Shown in pieces: positions 44,912-57,060 of a stretch of 64,000 nucleotides of DNA. How positions within the stretch are numbered: position 1 is the first letter of the stretch; each line of letters begins with the position of its first letter. The notes below the pieces were generated by a model. It saw only the letters and a program-made list of their open reading frames with translations, made no database searches and had not been told where the DNA came from. Source of the DNA: Plutella xylostella (Eukaryota > Arthropoda > Insecta > Lepidoptera > Plutellidae); NCBI RefSeq assembly GCF_932276165.1, contig NC_064012.1:13957501-14021500 (forward strand), in the 5' to 3' direction. Made by a program: the position numbers and the translations under genes.

Positions 44912-45475
44912 TTTTATTTATGTCCAATTTTATCCTTCGAGGTTTGCTTATGTTCATATTGCTTTATCCTGAAAATTATGGGATAAATACGGGTCGTAGA
45001 CACTTACTAAAAAAGTTGGCTTCCATTTCGTAAAAAAATATATCAAAATCGGTTAAGTTGATCCAGAGTTTTGCTCTTGGGAACACATTTTCGGTTAGAA
45101 TTTTATTCATGCCCAACTTTTTTCTATGAGGTTTGCTTTCCGTCAAAATGCTTTATCCTGAAAATTATGGGATACAAATGGGTCGTAGATACTCACTAAA
45201 AACGTAGGCTTCTATTCTGTAAAAAAATATCAAAATCGGTTAAGTTGATCCAGAGTTTTGCGCTTGGGAACACATTTCCGGTTAGAATTTTATTCATGCC
45301 CAACTTTTTTCTGTGAGGTTTGCTTTCCGTCATAATGCTTTATCCTGAAAATTATGGGATACAAACTGGTCGTAGATACTCACTAAAAACGTAGGCTTCT
45401 ATTTTGTACAAAAAATATCAAAATCGGTTAAGTTGATCCAGAGTTTTGCGCTTGGGAATACAGTTCCGGTTATAT
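44912..45475 (+). repeat. Three tandem copies of a 187-bp unit
   Basis: ATCCAGAGTTTTGC(T/G)CTTGG recurs at 45061, 45248 and 45436 (steps 187 and 188). The units share CTTTATCCTGAAAATTATGG, GGTCGTAGA, and AAAATCGGTTAAGTTG. The copies are about 90 percent alike by eye. Confidence 0.9.
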
Positions 45476-46017
45476 TTTTATTTAGATGTGAAATGTTGTC
45501 TCCGATTACATTTCAATATAAATTATTTAATAATAGGTTTACTTTTGATATATAATTTTTATCTTGTGTAAAAAAGTGATGTCTTGTGTCTACAATATTA
45601 ATATTTTACTTTAAAAACCATATTGTTATTAAAAAAAATATTTTCTAAAAATAAATATTTGGTTGGATCCTTTCTGCGAAACGTTGAATTTCCCTGCTTG
45701 CATAGAAAAAGCAATTTAGGAGAAAGGATCCAAGTGCATATTTTCATTAATAACTCAATAAATATTCGTTATAGCTACACCATGATTTGCAATCGTAAAA
45801 TAACAATAAATATGCATAATTTAAGATAATTTCCACATATAAGATGCTTTTCATTGCTGAAGAATACCGATTAGAACTTAAAACGTCTATATCTCAGAAC
45901 TAGGTTTGTGTGGGTTGAGTCCTTTCTGCGTAACTACGTCCAATTGGGAAAGCTCCTTTTACCATTGAGACTTGGTTGATGTTGATACTTTGCCTAAGTA
46001 GGTATTTAGTAATAAGT

Positions 46018-46092
46018 GCAAGCTGGATCAAACCCACATCTCTGGCATGAGAAGCTGGCACTTACCCCACTGAGTTACCACCACTAAAACTG
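46018..46092 (-). repeat. tRNA-type SINE head fragment
   Basis: The minus strand reads GGTGGTAACTCAGTGGGGTA then CTTCTCATGCCAGAGATGTG and GGTTTGATCC, matching the tRNA-like head of the SINEs at 2603 and 5071. The body is missing. Confidence 0.7.
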
Positions 46093-46286
46093 TTTCAGTT
46101 CAATGTCAAAAAATCAATAACTTCACCAACAGAGTAGGTACCTACCCACTTTACCTACAGATTGTACTTTACCCACAAAAAACCTATGCAGTAATCGGTT
46201 AAGTCTGTTATTTTATTTTGGTTAGTACTAGGAGCTGTAAATGTTGTATATTGGTTAGTATATTACTCAGAGTGATAAAAAAAATC

Positions 46287-46341
46287 ACAGTTAATTCATA
46301 AAAGGTAAAGTGGGTGGGTACCTTTTTATGAATTAACTGTG
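46287..46341. repeat. Hairpin, about 22-bp arms
   Basis: TCACAGTTAATTCATAAAAG is inverted as TTTTTATGAATTAACTGTGA around a short GTGGGTGGG-containing loop. It lies upstream of SERAC1. Confidence 0.8.
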
Positions 46342-46946
46342 ATTTATGAAAACTCTCACACCACACGATTTAACTGTATTGTTTTAATGTAGGTAAATGC
46401 TGAAGTTGTCTGTCTGCTGGAAAAGCTAAAGCAGTCACCTAATTCAGCACAAACCTTTTTATTTTGTAAATGCGACCTCCAATTTCTTTACAATAAATAA
46501 TAAACAAACACACCGCACCAGCCAAAACCAAGCCAAAATTGTGTTGAGAAAAAGAAAATTTGTTCACAGAGTATAATGAGGATGACAGATATTTTTTTTT
46601 AATATTAGGTTTAACGGCCCTGGATACGTGTCCTTTTGAGCCAAAGGATGACAGATAATCTTTAAATCACAGACTACTTAATACGTATATGTAGCGTAAA
46701 ATAATAACTTGCTTTAACAACGTTGGCCCCTGTAGCCAACAAATAAAACCTTAATCTAACTTTGCTGGATATTGAATAGTAATGTAAACAAACAACAAGT
46801 GTCATCATTTATGTTGTTATTTTGATAAATCTCGTCTTGTTTACTGGCAGATAACCTCCAAGTTATACACGTAAAGTTGGAAAAAAATCATTTTGTTAAT
46901 TCTTTTAACAAAGTCTATCTTTAAAACGTAATGCAAGAGTAAAACC

Positions 46947-49196
46947 ATGAGTATACGTGACAAAATCCAGCCTGTCCTGAAAATCCTGAAGATCACATCG
47001 CTTGTTACCGGAACGGGTTTGTTTATTGCGTATGAAATATCAAACACTCGAAAATATATAAACAAAGTGGTTAACCCGACCGTGCTCGACCGGGAGAAGA
47101 AGTATGTCCCCGAGTACGTTTACATCGAGGACCCTACATACAATACGCAGCTGGAGAAGTTACAGGAGAAGGAGTCCTTCAATGTGATGGGGTTCGGTCG
47201 TATCTGGAAGAGTCTGCAGCACTCGCTGGCGTGGCGGCTGCTGTGGCTGTGCAAGCACGGCAGCGCGAAGCAGCGGAACGTGGCGCTGGAGCGGCTCGCG
47301 GGGTTCTCCAACAACAAGGACTGGGACTGCCGCAAGCTGGCGCAGGCTCTGGACGGCGGCACCGCGGTGCTGCTGGCCCGCACGCGCGGCGCCGACCTCC
47401 GCTACTTCCTCCCCCCTCCCATCCACGTGCGCCGCGCCGCCGCCACCAAAGAACTGCTCTCACACAAGCTCGGACACATGATACTCGCCACCTACAACAC
47501 TCAACCCCATGTGTGCATCAACCACTTTCTCTTCAAGTATTTTGTGACTGTTCATGTACATCCAGACAATGTAGAGGTTGACAGTGTACCACCGAAACCT
47601 GATGTGATAAGCGAGAAGGATCTGTGCATCTTGTGCTTGGATGCGATACATCATCATGTCAGTCTGTTCCACAATGCTTTGTATGAAGATGACTTTGCTA
47701 TTAAATCGTTAATTTATATGGGAATTTTGCCATGCATAGCAGAGTTGCTGCTTCGATATCCCAATGACTTAGAAATTGACTTGGCAGTGGTGCGTCTCCT
47801 GGCAGTATTAAGTTTACATCAACAACATCTAAAAGATTTCTTTCAAAATGGTCTCATTGGGTATTTGGCAGCATACTTAAAGTCTGATGATGTGAGACTT
47901 GCAAGCTCAGCTGCAGTAGCCCTTACGAATTTATCTGGAGAGTGCAAATATATGCCTGGATTGTTTATCTTACACCCAATTTACAGATCAAATCAGCCAG
48001 TGACATGTGACACTCTCCTAGTGCACGGGCTGCGAGGTGGTGTGTTTGTCACGTGGAGACAGCGAGACAGGAAGTGTGGTGAGCCATTGGGTTTAGCAGA
48101 TGCCACAGTTTCTGATGTTGAATGCAACACTGTTGAGGAAAGCTCTGCTATGCGTGTTGCTGATCCTGAATACAGAGAAATACTAGAGGACCTAAGAGTG
48201 CTTGAAGAAGAATCTCTTCTGACTGATATGGAGATAGTTTTACAAGACTTGCCAATTAGAGCGCAACGCGAACCAGCCCACACTGGCATGTACACAGTGA
48301 AGAACAAGCAGGCGGCTCTATCGGAAGAGTTGCAGGACAAAGCCCGCTACAGCTTTTGCTGGCCTAAAGATTGGTTGCCTCAAGACTGCGGCGGCCTGCG
48401 GATCCTCGGCGTGAACTACTGGAGCTCGCTGTCGGAGTGGCTGGAGCGGTGCCCGCTGCAGACGGCGGAGATCTCGCGGCGCGCGGGCGAGCTGGCGCCG
48501 GCGCTGGTGGCGGCCGCCGTGGGCCGCGCCGACACGCCCGTCGTGTGGCTCGCGCACTCCATGGGCGGGCTCATCGTGAAGCAGCTGCTGACCTGCGCCG
48601 CGGACGACGCCGACCCCTGCTACAAGAAGCTCAGCGAGAACACCCGCGCGGTCCTGTTCTACAGCACCCCGCACCGCGGCACGGCGCTGGCCAGCATGCC
48701 GCGCGCCGCCGCCGCCTTCCTCTGGCCCTCCAACGACGTGCGCCAACTCCAGCGCAACTCCCCAGTCCTGCTCCAGCTGCACCAGAAGTTCCTCAACAAA
48801 GCCGACGCGCACAACTGGGAAACTATCAGCTTCGCAGAAACGAAGCCGACGCTAGTCACCGCGTTCAAAGTTCCTATTCATTTCGTGGACTCGTCGTCGG
48901 CTGACCTCGGCCGGGGCGTGTTCTACGAGATGCCGCTGGACCACCTGTCGATCTGCAAGCCGGCCACCAGGCAGTCCATCCTGTACACGACGGTGCTGGA
49001 CGTGATCCAGCGCACCACGGCGAGGCAGGAGCACACGCAGTACAGCTACATCATGGATAAGATCATGTACCTGCTGCAGAAGTACCTGAGCTGGCGCGCG
49101 GGGGGAGGGCAGCGGGCCGAGGGGGCGCGGGGCGAGGAACTCCGCTGGTTCGAGAATATACTCCTCGACGCCTTCTCAAAAGGATTTGTTGACTGA
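46947..49196 (+). CDS. SERAC1: SERAC1-like serine hydrolase (phosphatidylglycerol remodelling)
   Basis: One uninterrupted 749-codon frame. An in-frame TAA 18 bases upstream supports ATG 46947. Residues about 12-32 are hydrophobic (KITSLVTGTGLFIAYEI), a likely membrane anchor. Residues about 100-340 are helical and armadillo-like (LASSAAVALTNLSGECKYMPGL). The alpha/beta-hydrolase part starts at DTLLVHGLRGG (H360-G361). It continues with CWPKDWLPQDC and AHSMGG (nucleophile S538), then LFYSTPHRG and LDHLSICKP (likely catalytic H666). Human SERAC1 (about 654 residues) acts at mitochondria-ER contacts in phosphatidylglycerol and bis(monoacylglycero)phosphate remodelling; its loss causes MEGDEL syndrome. 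This copy is longer, partly through a Gly/Arg-rich C-terminal stretch. Absence of introns and the GC-rich ends are odd. ATTAAA at 49458-49463 may be the poly(A) signal. Confidence 0.92.
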   Translation: MSIRDKIQPVLKILKITSLVTGTGLFIAYEISNTRKYINKVVNPTVLDREKKYVPEYVYIEDPTYNTQLEKLQEKESFNVMGFGRIWKSLQHSLAWRLLWLCKHGSAKQRNVALERLAGFSNNKDWDCRKLAQALDGGTAVLLARTRGADLRYFLPPPIHVRRAAATKELLSHKLGHMILATYNTQPHVCINHFLFKYFVTVHVHPDNVEVDSVPPKPDVISEKDLCILCLDAIHHHVSLFHNALYEDDFAIKSLIYMGILPCIAELLLRYPNDLEIDLAVVRLLAVLSLHQQHLKDFFQNGLIGYLAAYLKSDDVRLASSAAVALTNLSGECKYMPGLFILHPIYRSNQPVTCDTLLVHGLRGGVFVTWRQRDRKCGEPLGLADATVSDVECNTVEESSAMRVADPEYREILEDLRVLEEESLLTDMEIVLQDLPIRAQREPAHTGMYTVKNKQAALSEELQDKARYSFCWPKDWLPQDCGGLRILGVNYWSSLSEWLERCPLQTAEISRRAGELAPALVAAAVGRADTPVVWLAHSMGGLIVKQLLTCAADDADPCYKKLSENTRAVLFYSTPHRGTALASMPRAAAAFLWPSNDVRQLQRNSPVLLQLHQKFLNKADAHNWETISFAETKPTLVTAFKVPIHFVDSSSADLGRGVFYEMPLDHLSICKPATRQSILYTTVLDVIQRTTARQEHTQYSYIMDKIMYLLQKYLSWRAGGGQRAEGARGEELRWFENILLDAFSKGFVD

Positions 49197-49463
49197 ATGT
49201 TTGACTGTTCGGTGTCTAATGTGTAACTCTTTCTAGTCTTTTGGATAACTATTTATATCAGGTATTATGTGCCAAAGTATTACCTATAGTATATTTTCGA
49301 GCTCTATCAGAGCACTTACTGTAATGTAATTACAGATGCATAATTTTATGTATAAATGTTAATTATCTACGGTTGATTAATACCTACTCCTTGATGTACC
49401 TAAGATCTAAATGTATACCTTTATCGTATTACAGATTATGGATGTCTAAAATGTTACATTAAA

Positions 49464-51857
49464 ACTCTGAATGTGAACTGCATTGTATTACGTAAGTTTT
49501 ATTTTCCAATTTATCCCAACACAAAGAAACATCGCGGTAGAAACTGTATCCCCAGAGCTTGTAACTTATAACTCTGCCCAAGTTAAAGTAGGTTACACGT
49601 TCATCCAGTCGACCTACTTGGCTGACCTGCACTGCTGGGAAATGGAATTGAAATAATTGAAAACTTTGAAGCCTGGAATGAAAAACTAGGTTGTTGTGCG
49701 GCCGGGGTGAGCGCCTGTGTCCGTCGACCAACGTGACTAATCAACCTGAAAAGGGGATTAAAACAATAGGTTGGTGGTACAGCTCAGTATATTTATGACG
49801 AAAAGTGATAGAGGCTTAGCACATTACATTATCATAATGTGCTTATGCAGATGTTTCAAAAAGGGTAAGTATAGTAAAGCGAAAGTGGGTGATTATACGT
49901 TTCTGCATCTTAATCAGTTAGGTAGCCAGCTCCACATCTGCTAACCGTAGTTAAGCGAAGCTAATAGCTACCTATGCATTCAAGGATTAGACAAAAGCAC
50001 CATTAGCGAAAAAACAATGCAATACCACCCTTAACACCAAAGCAGGAAGTGCTAAGAGGAGGTGCGCTAAGACGAGGGCGTATTAAGGCGATCGATATGG
50101 AATTATATAGAGGTTTCCATAGCAACGGGCATAACTGGCCGTGGCCTGTGGCCCACTTTTCGAGTAGGTGCGTGAGCGACCTTCTGAATATGGAGATTAC
50201 TTGAGGTTTTTTTCTGCTGACTGTACCTACATCTAAGTAGTTTACTAGTTATTTCTTTTCAGCGTATTGGTAACCAACACTGGAACATAAAAGCTGCTTA
50301 CCTACCTGGTTAAGGTGTTGATGGCCTTCCCTACTAGGGATTACCTATGTAAAACATATTCGGGATATTCAAAGTTTATCTTCCATAAATGTCATGGGAT
50401 AAATAGGTAGCAAAGTTTATCGAATGAGATTTAAATATTAGTATTTCTGTAGGCGCTTACCGTTAAGTAACTGCACACTTTTTAGTCTTTTTACCAATGG
50501 ATGTACTTAAATTTGAAAATCAGAAACTAGCTAAGTATAGAATATAGTTTAGATTATGTATTTATGAAGTAAACATACCCAATAGTAGGGCGACTTATAC
50601 CAGCTAGGTACCTAGGTATCCTACTGTAACTCCCGTACTTAGTTCTAATTTTGACTGAATTTATTGCAAGTTTTAAAATTGGCTAATTTTACCCTATTTT
50701 TCAAGTTAAATCATTATGGGTTGAATGATGCCATTGAGCGCCTGAGTTATTAATTTCGGAAACTTTCATTTTAATTCTGCAGACTCCCTTTGTAATAAAA
50801 TAAGCTAACTGAATGCCGCCAGAGAATGCGGCTACCAATGGTAGCAGCTAGTTTTTCAGGTTTTTATGAATGCATTTCTCTTACAAGAAACTACTGAATG
50901 TGAAATACGCGACGCGAATCACTTTAATTTAATAATTGTATTTATCTAGACATGTTTTGTGTTGCACATAAAATAATTTGAGTACTTAAGTGCTTATGGA
51001 TTCAGATTTCTTTTGAGTTGGATTGTATTGTTGCCTAGGTGTGAATGTGAGTTTTATACTTAAATCTGAATGAATTATAAGTACATACCTAGGTAAAATA
51101 TGGTACTTAGATAAGTAAAGTAAGTAACTATTGCGCTAAGGGCCGGTTTTTTGATCCGTGGTCAACTTTAACCATTAGTCAAGTTGGTTTTATGTTACCT
51201 ACGTCTTTAACTTGTTACGGATTAAAAAACAAAGGTAGGTTACGTACTTAACTACATAACTTACGAAGATTTATTGTATTACAAAATTCAATAAAGTAAG
51301 TACCTATCGTATCTCACAAGTTTGTGTCTATTCTACATAGGTAGGGTACCTAGGTAGGTACTTACATATTCCCAACTACAGAAATAAAGATTGTGTTCAA
51401 ATTTTAATTTAAATATTCTAAATAATGTTGACCATTGGAACTACTTAATTTAATGCGCTCGATTGCATTATTTCTAAAAAAGAAAAAGGAAACGTTAGAA
51501 CAACTTTAGGTGCCTAACAATATGATAAACTTATAAGTAGGTATTAAAGAAAGTAACATGAGTGACTGCTATGATATGTCAGGCCAGGGTTCCCACTCCA
51601 ACAACTGGGCGTCATGCGACCGGAATAGTAAAATTACCCGGAAAACCGCGAACATTCCTTGACAAAGTCCAAGTGAGAGAAGATGCACAAATAAAGGCCT
51701 ATGTATTGACTATTGACCCATAAATAAGGACCAATAGAGGAATTGCGACAGTGGGTCATTCGAATAACTCAACTGCACAATGCGGCGAGGTCCAATTGTC
51801 CAATTTATCACCAATTAATCTCAAGTGCTACACCATAGCACCAAAGACTCCAGCCTA
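49464..51857. other. Intergenic, no gene seen
   Basis: 51138-51185 is a partial MITE of the GTTTTTTGATCCGTGG family. Frequent TAGGTACCTA-type short motifs are scattered. 49500-49740 is somewhat GC-richer, with no exon evidence. Confidence 0.35.
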
Positions 51858-52113
51858 CTAGAAGTTATGAAATGTTGAAACTGGCTTTGAGAAATGTGTG
51901 GTACAGCCCGTCGAGATTCGTCCGGAGTTGCAGATACGGCTTTTTTCCGTTGGGTCGGGTGAGGATGAGGTCAGGGGAGGGTGGCGCGGGGCGCGGGGCG
52001 GGGTGTTGGAGCTGGGTCCTCGGCCTATACTGCGTGTGGGTATGTGTCTATGGTACAGAGCTGCGGGCGACACGGCCGGGCGTGAACGTCCATAGACAAG
52101 TCTCCGGCGCATG
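51858..52113 (+). other. GC-rich exon-like island ending in ATG|GTGAGT
   Basis: The GC-rich stretch has overlapping open frames on both strands and a strong donor at 52114 (GGCGCATG|GTGAGT). If spliced, the ATG would be the last codon of a first exon, or the exon may be untranslated. No downstream partner exon was found. The strand is inferred from the donor only. Confidence 0.35.
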
Positions 52114-52119
52114 GTGAGT

Positions 52120-54835
52120 TTCTCTTCTATTTTACGGCTGCGCGGCTATTGGCGATTTAAATTAGTAACGGTGTTTTGTATTGTTAATAATGAAACACAC
52201 TGTTTTTAAACTGGTCTCGAACATGTATCGTATCTTTCCTCAGTAAGGTGCAGGTGGAAGGGTTTAGAACTCTGTCAAAGAGAGTTAACCTAGTTTTGAA
52301 TCTTTCGGGAATTTAATTTATTTTGTGTTTCGGATATTGAAGTCTTTTGAAAACTTCTCACTTACTTACCAATTTTGTAATTAATAATTATACTCGTAGG
52401 TATAGGTAATTATAGTAATTTAACGTCTATCGGCTAGAAATAAAAAAAATACGCTTTAAAAATCAACTACTTTTTAATTTTAAATGTTCATAGAAGTTTG
52501 AAGTTTTTTACTTATCGTCTTTATCAGCTAGGCTCACGTTGTCACTAGGCCACAGGGGGTCTACTCTTACTTAACAAAACATGACATTTCGGTGACTGGT
52601 AACGCAAACTTTACGTTTATTGCCACGAAATAGAGTCGTGGTCTGCGCAGCAGCTATCCGAAAATTTCTAATTTGTGATGCCAGAGTAGCCCCCCAGTTA
52701 GATAAAGAATATAACGGGCCCACACATACTTAATGTATTTGTATGTAACTGTACGTTGCTTGGTACAAATTGTTTCATAGTAAAATTATGTACAGTGTGG
52801 AAACTGATAATGCCGTTTAAACGTTTGGAGTTGCCATCATTCTTACTGCCTATGTTTTAAGAGTTAAATTGCATTGTATTATTTGTATTTTATCTAATCT
52901 ATGGTCGAGCCCACTCTGCCTACCTACTTAGGTAGGTACATAAGTACAATATTAATCTGCTTACTAGGTATAGGTATGTAGGTACCTACTATGTATGCCT
53001 CTATACTTTCGTTAGTTACACAACTAATTCTTAAAGTACATAGTTTATGGCCTTTGATCAGCCGTTTGGAGACCATCAGCTCTTCAATATGATGAGGGGA
53101 TCTAAATACTTACCTTCAATTGGTTATATCGATTCAAAATTTATTTCCGTAACTACTTCTTCAACCTTCCTAAAATATTGTGCATACTTTAAAATATCAA
53201 AATAAAAGTTAAGTACATTAAAAAAATACTATGATAACTAAAGTAATAAGTACCTAAACTTAGTTAGTTATATTAAATGCCTAAATGTATGTACTTACCT
53301 ATCATCACCCGTGTGTGTACACCACTATACATTTACTAATTTGTAAACACCTAAATCCTACCTAGGTACATAACTAGACTACCTAGGCTTTATCTCCAGG
53401 CAGTTATCAATTCTATTCTATTGAACCAGATCTGAGCCGGGTCAGATGTGAGTCTTTATTGTGTTGAGTTTAAATATAAATGGATCAGAAATTATTAGCA
53501 TGTTATACAATTCGAGTTGAAATCATGTTTATCTTTAGTGGAAATAATTCCTATTGTATTATACTTATGTTATGTTATGGTAAAGTACCTACCTATGTAG
53601 TATTTAAGGCATTGGTACCTACAACTTGTTTACCTATCAGTGATCAACTGTCGTGTTACAAACGTACCTACAACAATCTGTAAGCAGCATTATGATTAAC
53701 GAATAAACGATGTACGAACCAGATAGTGTACCTACGATGATGATGATGGGATACGAACAAAGCAAAAAACTGTCCGCATTTGTTTACTTTCAAACCGTTT
53801 TGAGTTAGACGTGGTTTAGGCCTAACGAAAACCATTGCACCAATGAATAAAGTCACAAATTTTGTAACTGAACTTCAAAATAAGAGCTAAGTGGTGGAAG
53901 TGGGGTGGTATTTGTCGATTTGTTATCAGCTGCACGTAAGACTTATCGTGTTAATCGTGTAGGTACCATCCACTTTAATTAACATAAATAAGTAAATGAC
54001 AATTACTATAAAAGGGCGGGTATGTGTATAATGCAGCCATTTTACATAAGACGAATCCCTAGGGAGGGCCAGGCCCATAATGTCCGTTGAAACAAAAGTT
54101 AAAAACTGTTTTAACTTTTGTTAACTTTTGGGTCAACAAATAGTGAACTGAATAGATCTAGGTACAATTATATTTTTTGCATTTTTTAGTATTTTTAACG
54201 GTCCCTCCATAATCTCATACGAAATGACAATCTGTCGACATGTTGGTTATTTAATTTTAAATTGAATTAGACAGCAATTATGTAACAGTTTTGCATTAAA
54301 AACTTAAAGTTTTTAAGAAAATTTATTTGAATTAAGATAGGGGAAGCTGGGGACTAATGGAGCTACAAATAAAAATAGTTACCTACTTATAACTTTTGGC
54401 TCTTCTAACGTCAGTCAGTAGGTAGGTAGGTTATCTATTTTATGACTAATATTAGTGAGTATTTAGTACAAAGGTATTTTTTTAGGAAAACACAGAACAT
54501 AAGTGTTTACCTATACAGTAAGATACAAAACTAACCTACGCTGGCATCGTTGTAGGCACCTACACCCGTTTATGAATTCAAACGGGTAAGCAAACACAGA
54601 CGTTACACTTTACTCGTTACCTTGTTGGCCCAAGTACAGTCAGTACCAGAAACCTTATTTACAGTCGTACATGTTATGTTCTATCTACAAGTTGCATTAG
54701 CATTTTCCACATTGACTTGCGGCCGCCATTACCGACTTACCTTCAGCCAACACAACACTAAACGTGGTAATGCCGTTTGCTGTTAAATCGATTCGGTAAC
54801 TAACATAACAAGAGACCAGCAAGAGAACTATTAGT
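52120..54835. other. AT-rich stretch, no gene seen
   Basis: TAGGTAGGTACCTAC-type short motifs are frequent. A short TTCTATTCTATT run at about 53411 may be a SINE tail remnant. No coding frame with domain support. Confidence 0.35.
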
Positions 54836-55030
54836 ACTGAAATGTTGTCGGAGTAACGGTGGTCGTACGAGACCAGTGTAGTTTGACGCGTTTGGTGATA
54901 GTGTGTGTTTGTTAGTGAAGGCCTAGATAAGGTGGGTGGGGGCCGAAGTAGATTCGTGGCCTAGTTATTTCGGGTACTGTCCGATACGGAACGAGGTCGC
55001 TCGCTACTCAAATCTACGAGAGGCCTCTTC
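54836..55030. promoter_or_regulatory. GC-richer island, possible 5' exon or promoter
   Basis: GTAACGGTGGTCGTACGAGA, AGTTTGACGCGTTTGGTGAT and ATACGGAACGAGGTCGCTCG form a CpG-containing island in AT-rich DNA. No TATA box or ORF decides its role. Confidence 0.3.
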
Positions 55031-56213
55031 GGGCTGCACAGATTCGAATAAAAATTATCTTTGTGTGCTTCATAATTTTGTTTTCTTTTAGTAAAAAGTC
55101 CGCGTACAGTCAGCCGTGCTGTAATATTTCAGATGAACTGAAAATTACTGACTCGAGTTCAATAGGTGCAGTAGGTTACTATTTAAATAGATAAGTACAT
55201 AAAAAACCGTAAAAAAAATACTGATTATATATGTCAAGTACATAGACTATATTGTGCGTGTAGTGGTCAAGTCAATGACCGGTACATTTACAAAGGAAAA
55301 CAATAATAAAAATCATTGTTTGTCTAGTCTGAACACCTTGACCGTAAAAAATTATTGTAAACTAAGCAATACCTATGTAGGACCTACCTCTAGGGAAGTG
55401 ACTATATTCCACCTATGGACTAAATGAGTGAATTACGTAAGTAAATAAACAATTCAGCTGTGTCGACTTTTTTATGTTTTCCTACAAAATTACTCTAAAG
55501 TTTAGCTAAAACAAGACCGAATTAGAATAAGATCCAGCAAAGTATAAAAATATGAGTACTTAAGTATACATTACTATAGCTTTTAAAATGCATTTTTGCA
55601 AACACTGACAAAACAAACGTGTTTCGATGTCATTTTTAAGGACGTCCAAACTAAAACCAATAACGGAACGGAACCAATCGTTTTTTGTTTTCTAAAATCG
55701 TAGGTTCTAAATTCTAATTTATAATCTAAGTAGGTCCGACTTCTTTTGCGGGTCGGCTGCGTCCGCCTCACTCACTCTTTAGATCCGCAGGGCCCACGGG
55801 AGAAGGGAGGCGATGTGGCCCGAAGTAAGCCAAGGCCGGAGTGGGGGGGATAACGCTTACACGTGTGACCTACATCGCAATGGCCGTTTCAACCGCGCGG
55901 CCACAGCGGCGAACTAAGACATACCTATAGTTGATGAATGTGGAGGAAAAGTTAAAAACTAAGATAGGTTTAAATAAAACTGAATTCGATATCGAACCGA
56001 AATTTTGTGTAAATACATTTGTGAAGTTTTTTTTAATAATAATAATTCTTTTAAATGAATTACTTTTGAAGTAATAAAATAAGACTAATTTTGGTTAAAT
56101 TACCACATAAGCAGATCTTTAATAAATCGTAATCACGACGAGAAGCCATACAAAAATCATGATTTTTTTTACTAAATATAAATAAATATACTGAGTAATT
56201 ATTTTGTTAGGGG

Positions 56214-56621
56214 TTGGGCATGGGTAATTTTTATTCATCAACCTTTATTAACGCTTGCAATATTTATTTCATCAGGCTCCGTGTTCGCTTAGTTTTTCGT
56301 GCCTATATCAGTGACGAATGCTCACGGAAAGCCACGACGATCCCCGAGGCCAAGCAACCGCACCGCTTACGCCCAAATAATCGATATGGTTTCGGAGTAA
56401 TAAATCTCTTGAACTATTTAACAGCTTCATCCGCGCCTACTGGGTGTATGTTTCCTGAAACCGTTCGTTCTTCTTTGTTCGACTCTAATATGACTTATTT
56501 ACTTACTCACTTTCACAATAAAAAAAATATGTCTTTGTATTATTATAATGCAGATATAACTGATCCAACTCCTTCAACGACGCCACGTGGAAAACGTGCG
56601 AAATTAAACGTTGAAATTTAA
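56214..56621 (+). other. Unrecognised 135-codon open frame
   Basis: It starts ATGGGTAATTTTTATTCA-like within ATGGGCATGGGTAATTTT. The product contains NNRYGFGVINLLNYL and ends TTPRGKRAKLNVEI. No known domain, signal peptide or repeat. It has no splice support. It could be a chance frame or part of an old mobile element. Confidence 0.25.
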
Positions 56622-56759
56622 AACACGTGGTTTGGTGGGGGTCACTGATCTGATACGAGTGCCTCTCCCACTTTTACACGAGCTCGAATTTATTTTGAAA
56701 ATGTCTTGGAGTTGCGAATGGACTTTTACTATTCTGGTCTAGTCTTATCCGACGACTGT

Positions 56760-57060
56760 TCGGGCACAGTCGTCGATGGTCGGCAGCAGTCGGCTCCACT
56801 CGCTGAGTTTTCGTATATTGTAGAGGCGAGCTCAGAATGATAGTGGCATCGCACAGCAGCGGAGTGCATCGATCGCGATTACATCACCATTGCGTCCTTT
56901 CTCTGCGCGCGCAGCCCTCCCCCCGCGCGCGCGCCTCGCCCCCCGCGGCCCATCCGTCGCCGTCATCGCTCGGCTTCGCGCCAATCGCACACCAACCATT
57001 CGCTTTTCGGTCGTCGTCCTCATCGGTCGTTCTCAAGAAACTTTTACGATAGTGCAGTTA
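56760..57060 (+). promoter_or_regulatory. CpG-rich island, possible promoter and 5' UTR
   Basis: CGCGCGCAGCCCTCCCCCCG and CGCGCGCGCCTCGCCCCCCG lie in one of the most CpG-dense parts of the window. It is followed by an AT-rich leader-like stretch. No long conserved frame. Its function is inferred from composition only. Confidence 0.35.

Larger units (their letters stand above)
42674..45947. mobile_element. 3.3-kb TIR element with self-derived subterminal tandem array
   Basis: The 39-bp ends (42674-42712 and 45909-45947) are inverted with two mismatches; they contain CCAATTGGACGTAGTTACGC and AGAAAGG. The interior holds a 68-bp array echoing the end motif (42860-43255), two RTE fragments in opposite orientation, hairpins and a 187-bp triplicate (44912-45475). 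No transposase is seen. No clear target duplication is visible. It fills most of the space between the PIN-like gene and SERAC1. Confidence 0.75.

Noticed and set aside
47120..48904. Several open frames overlapping SERAC1 in other frames and on the minus strand
   Set aside because: They are shadows created by high GC3 in the SERAC1 coding exon; their Arg/Ala-rich products have no domain.
51872..52117. Protein gene in the GC-rich island
   Set aside because: Three overlapping frames on two strands are equally open because of GC content and none shows a domain. Only the donor site is worth noting.
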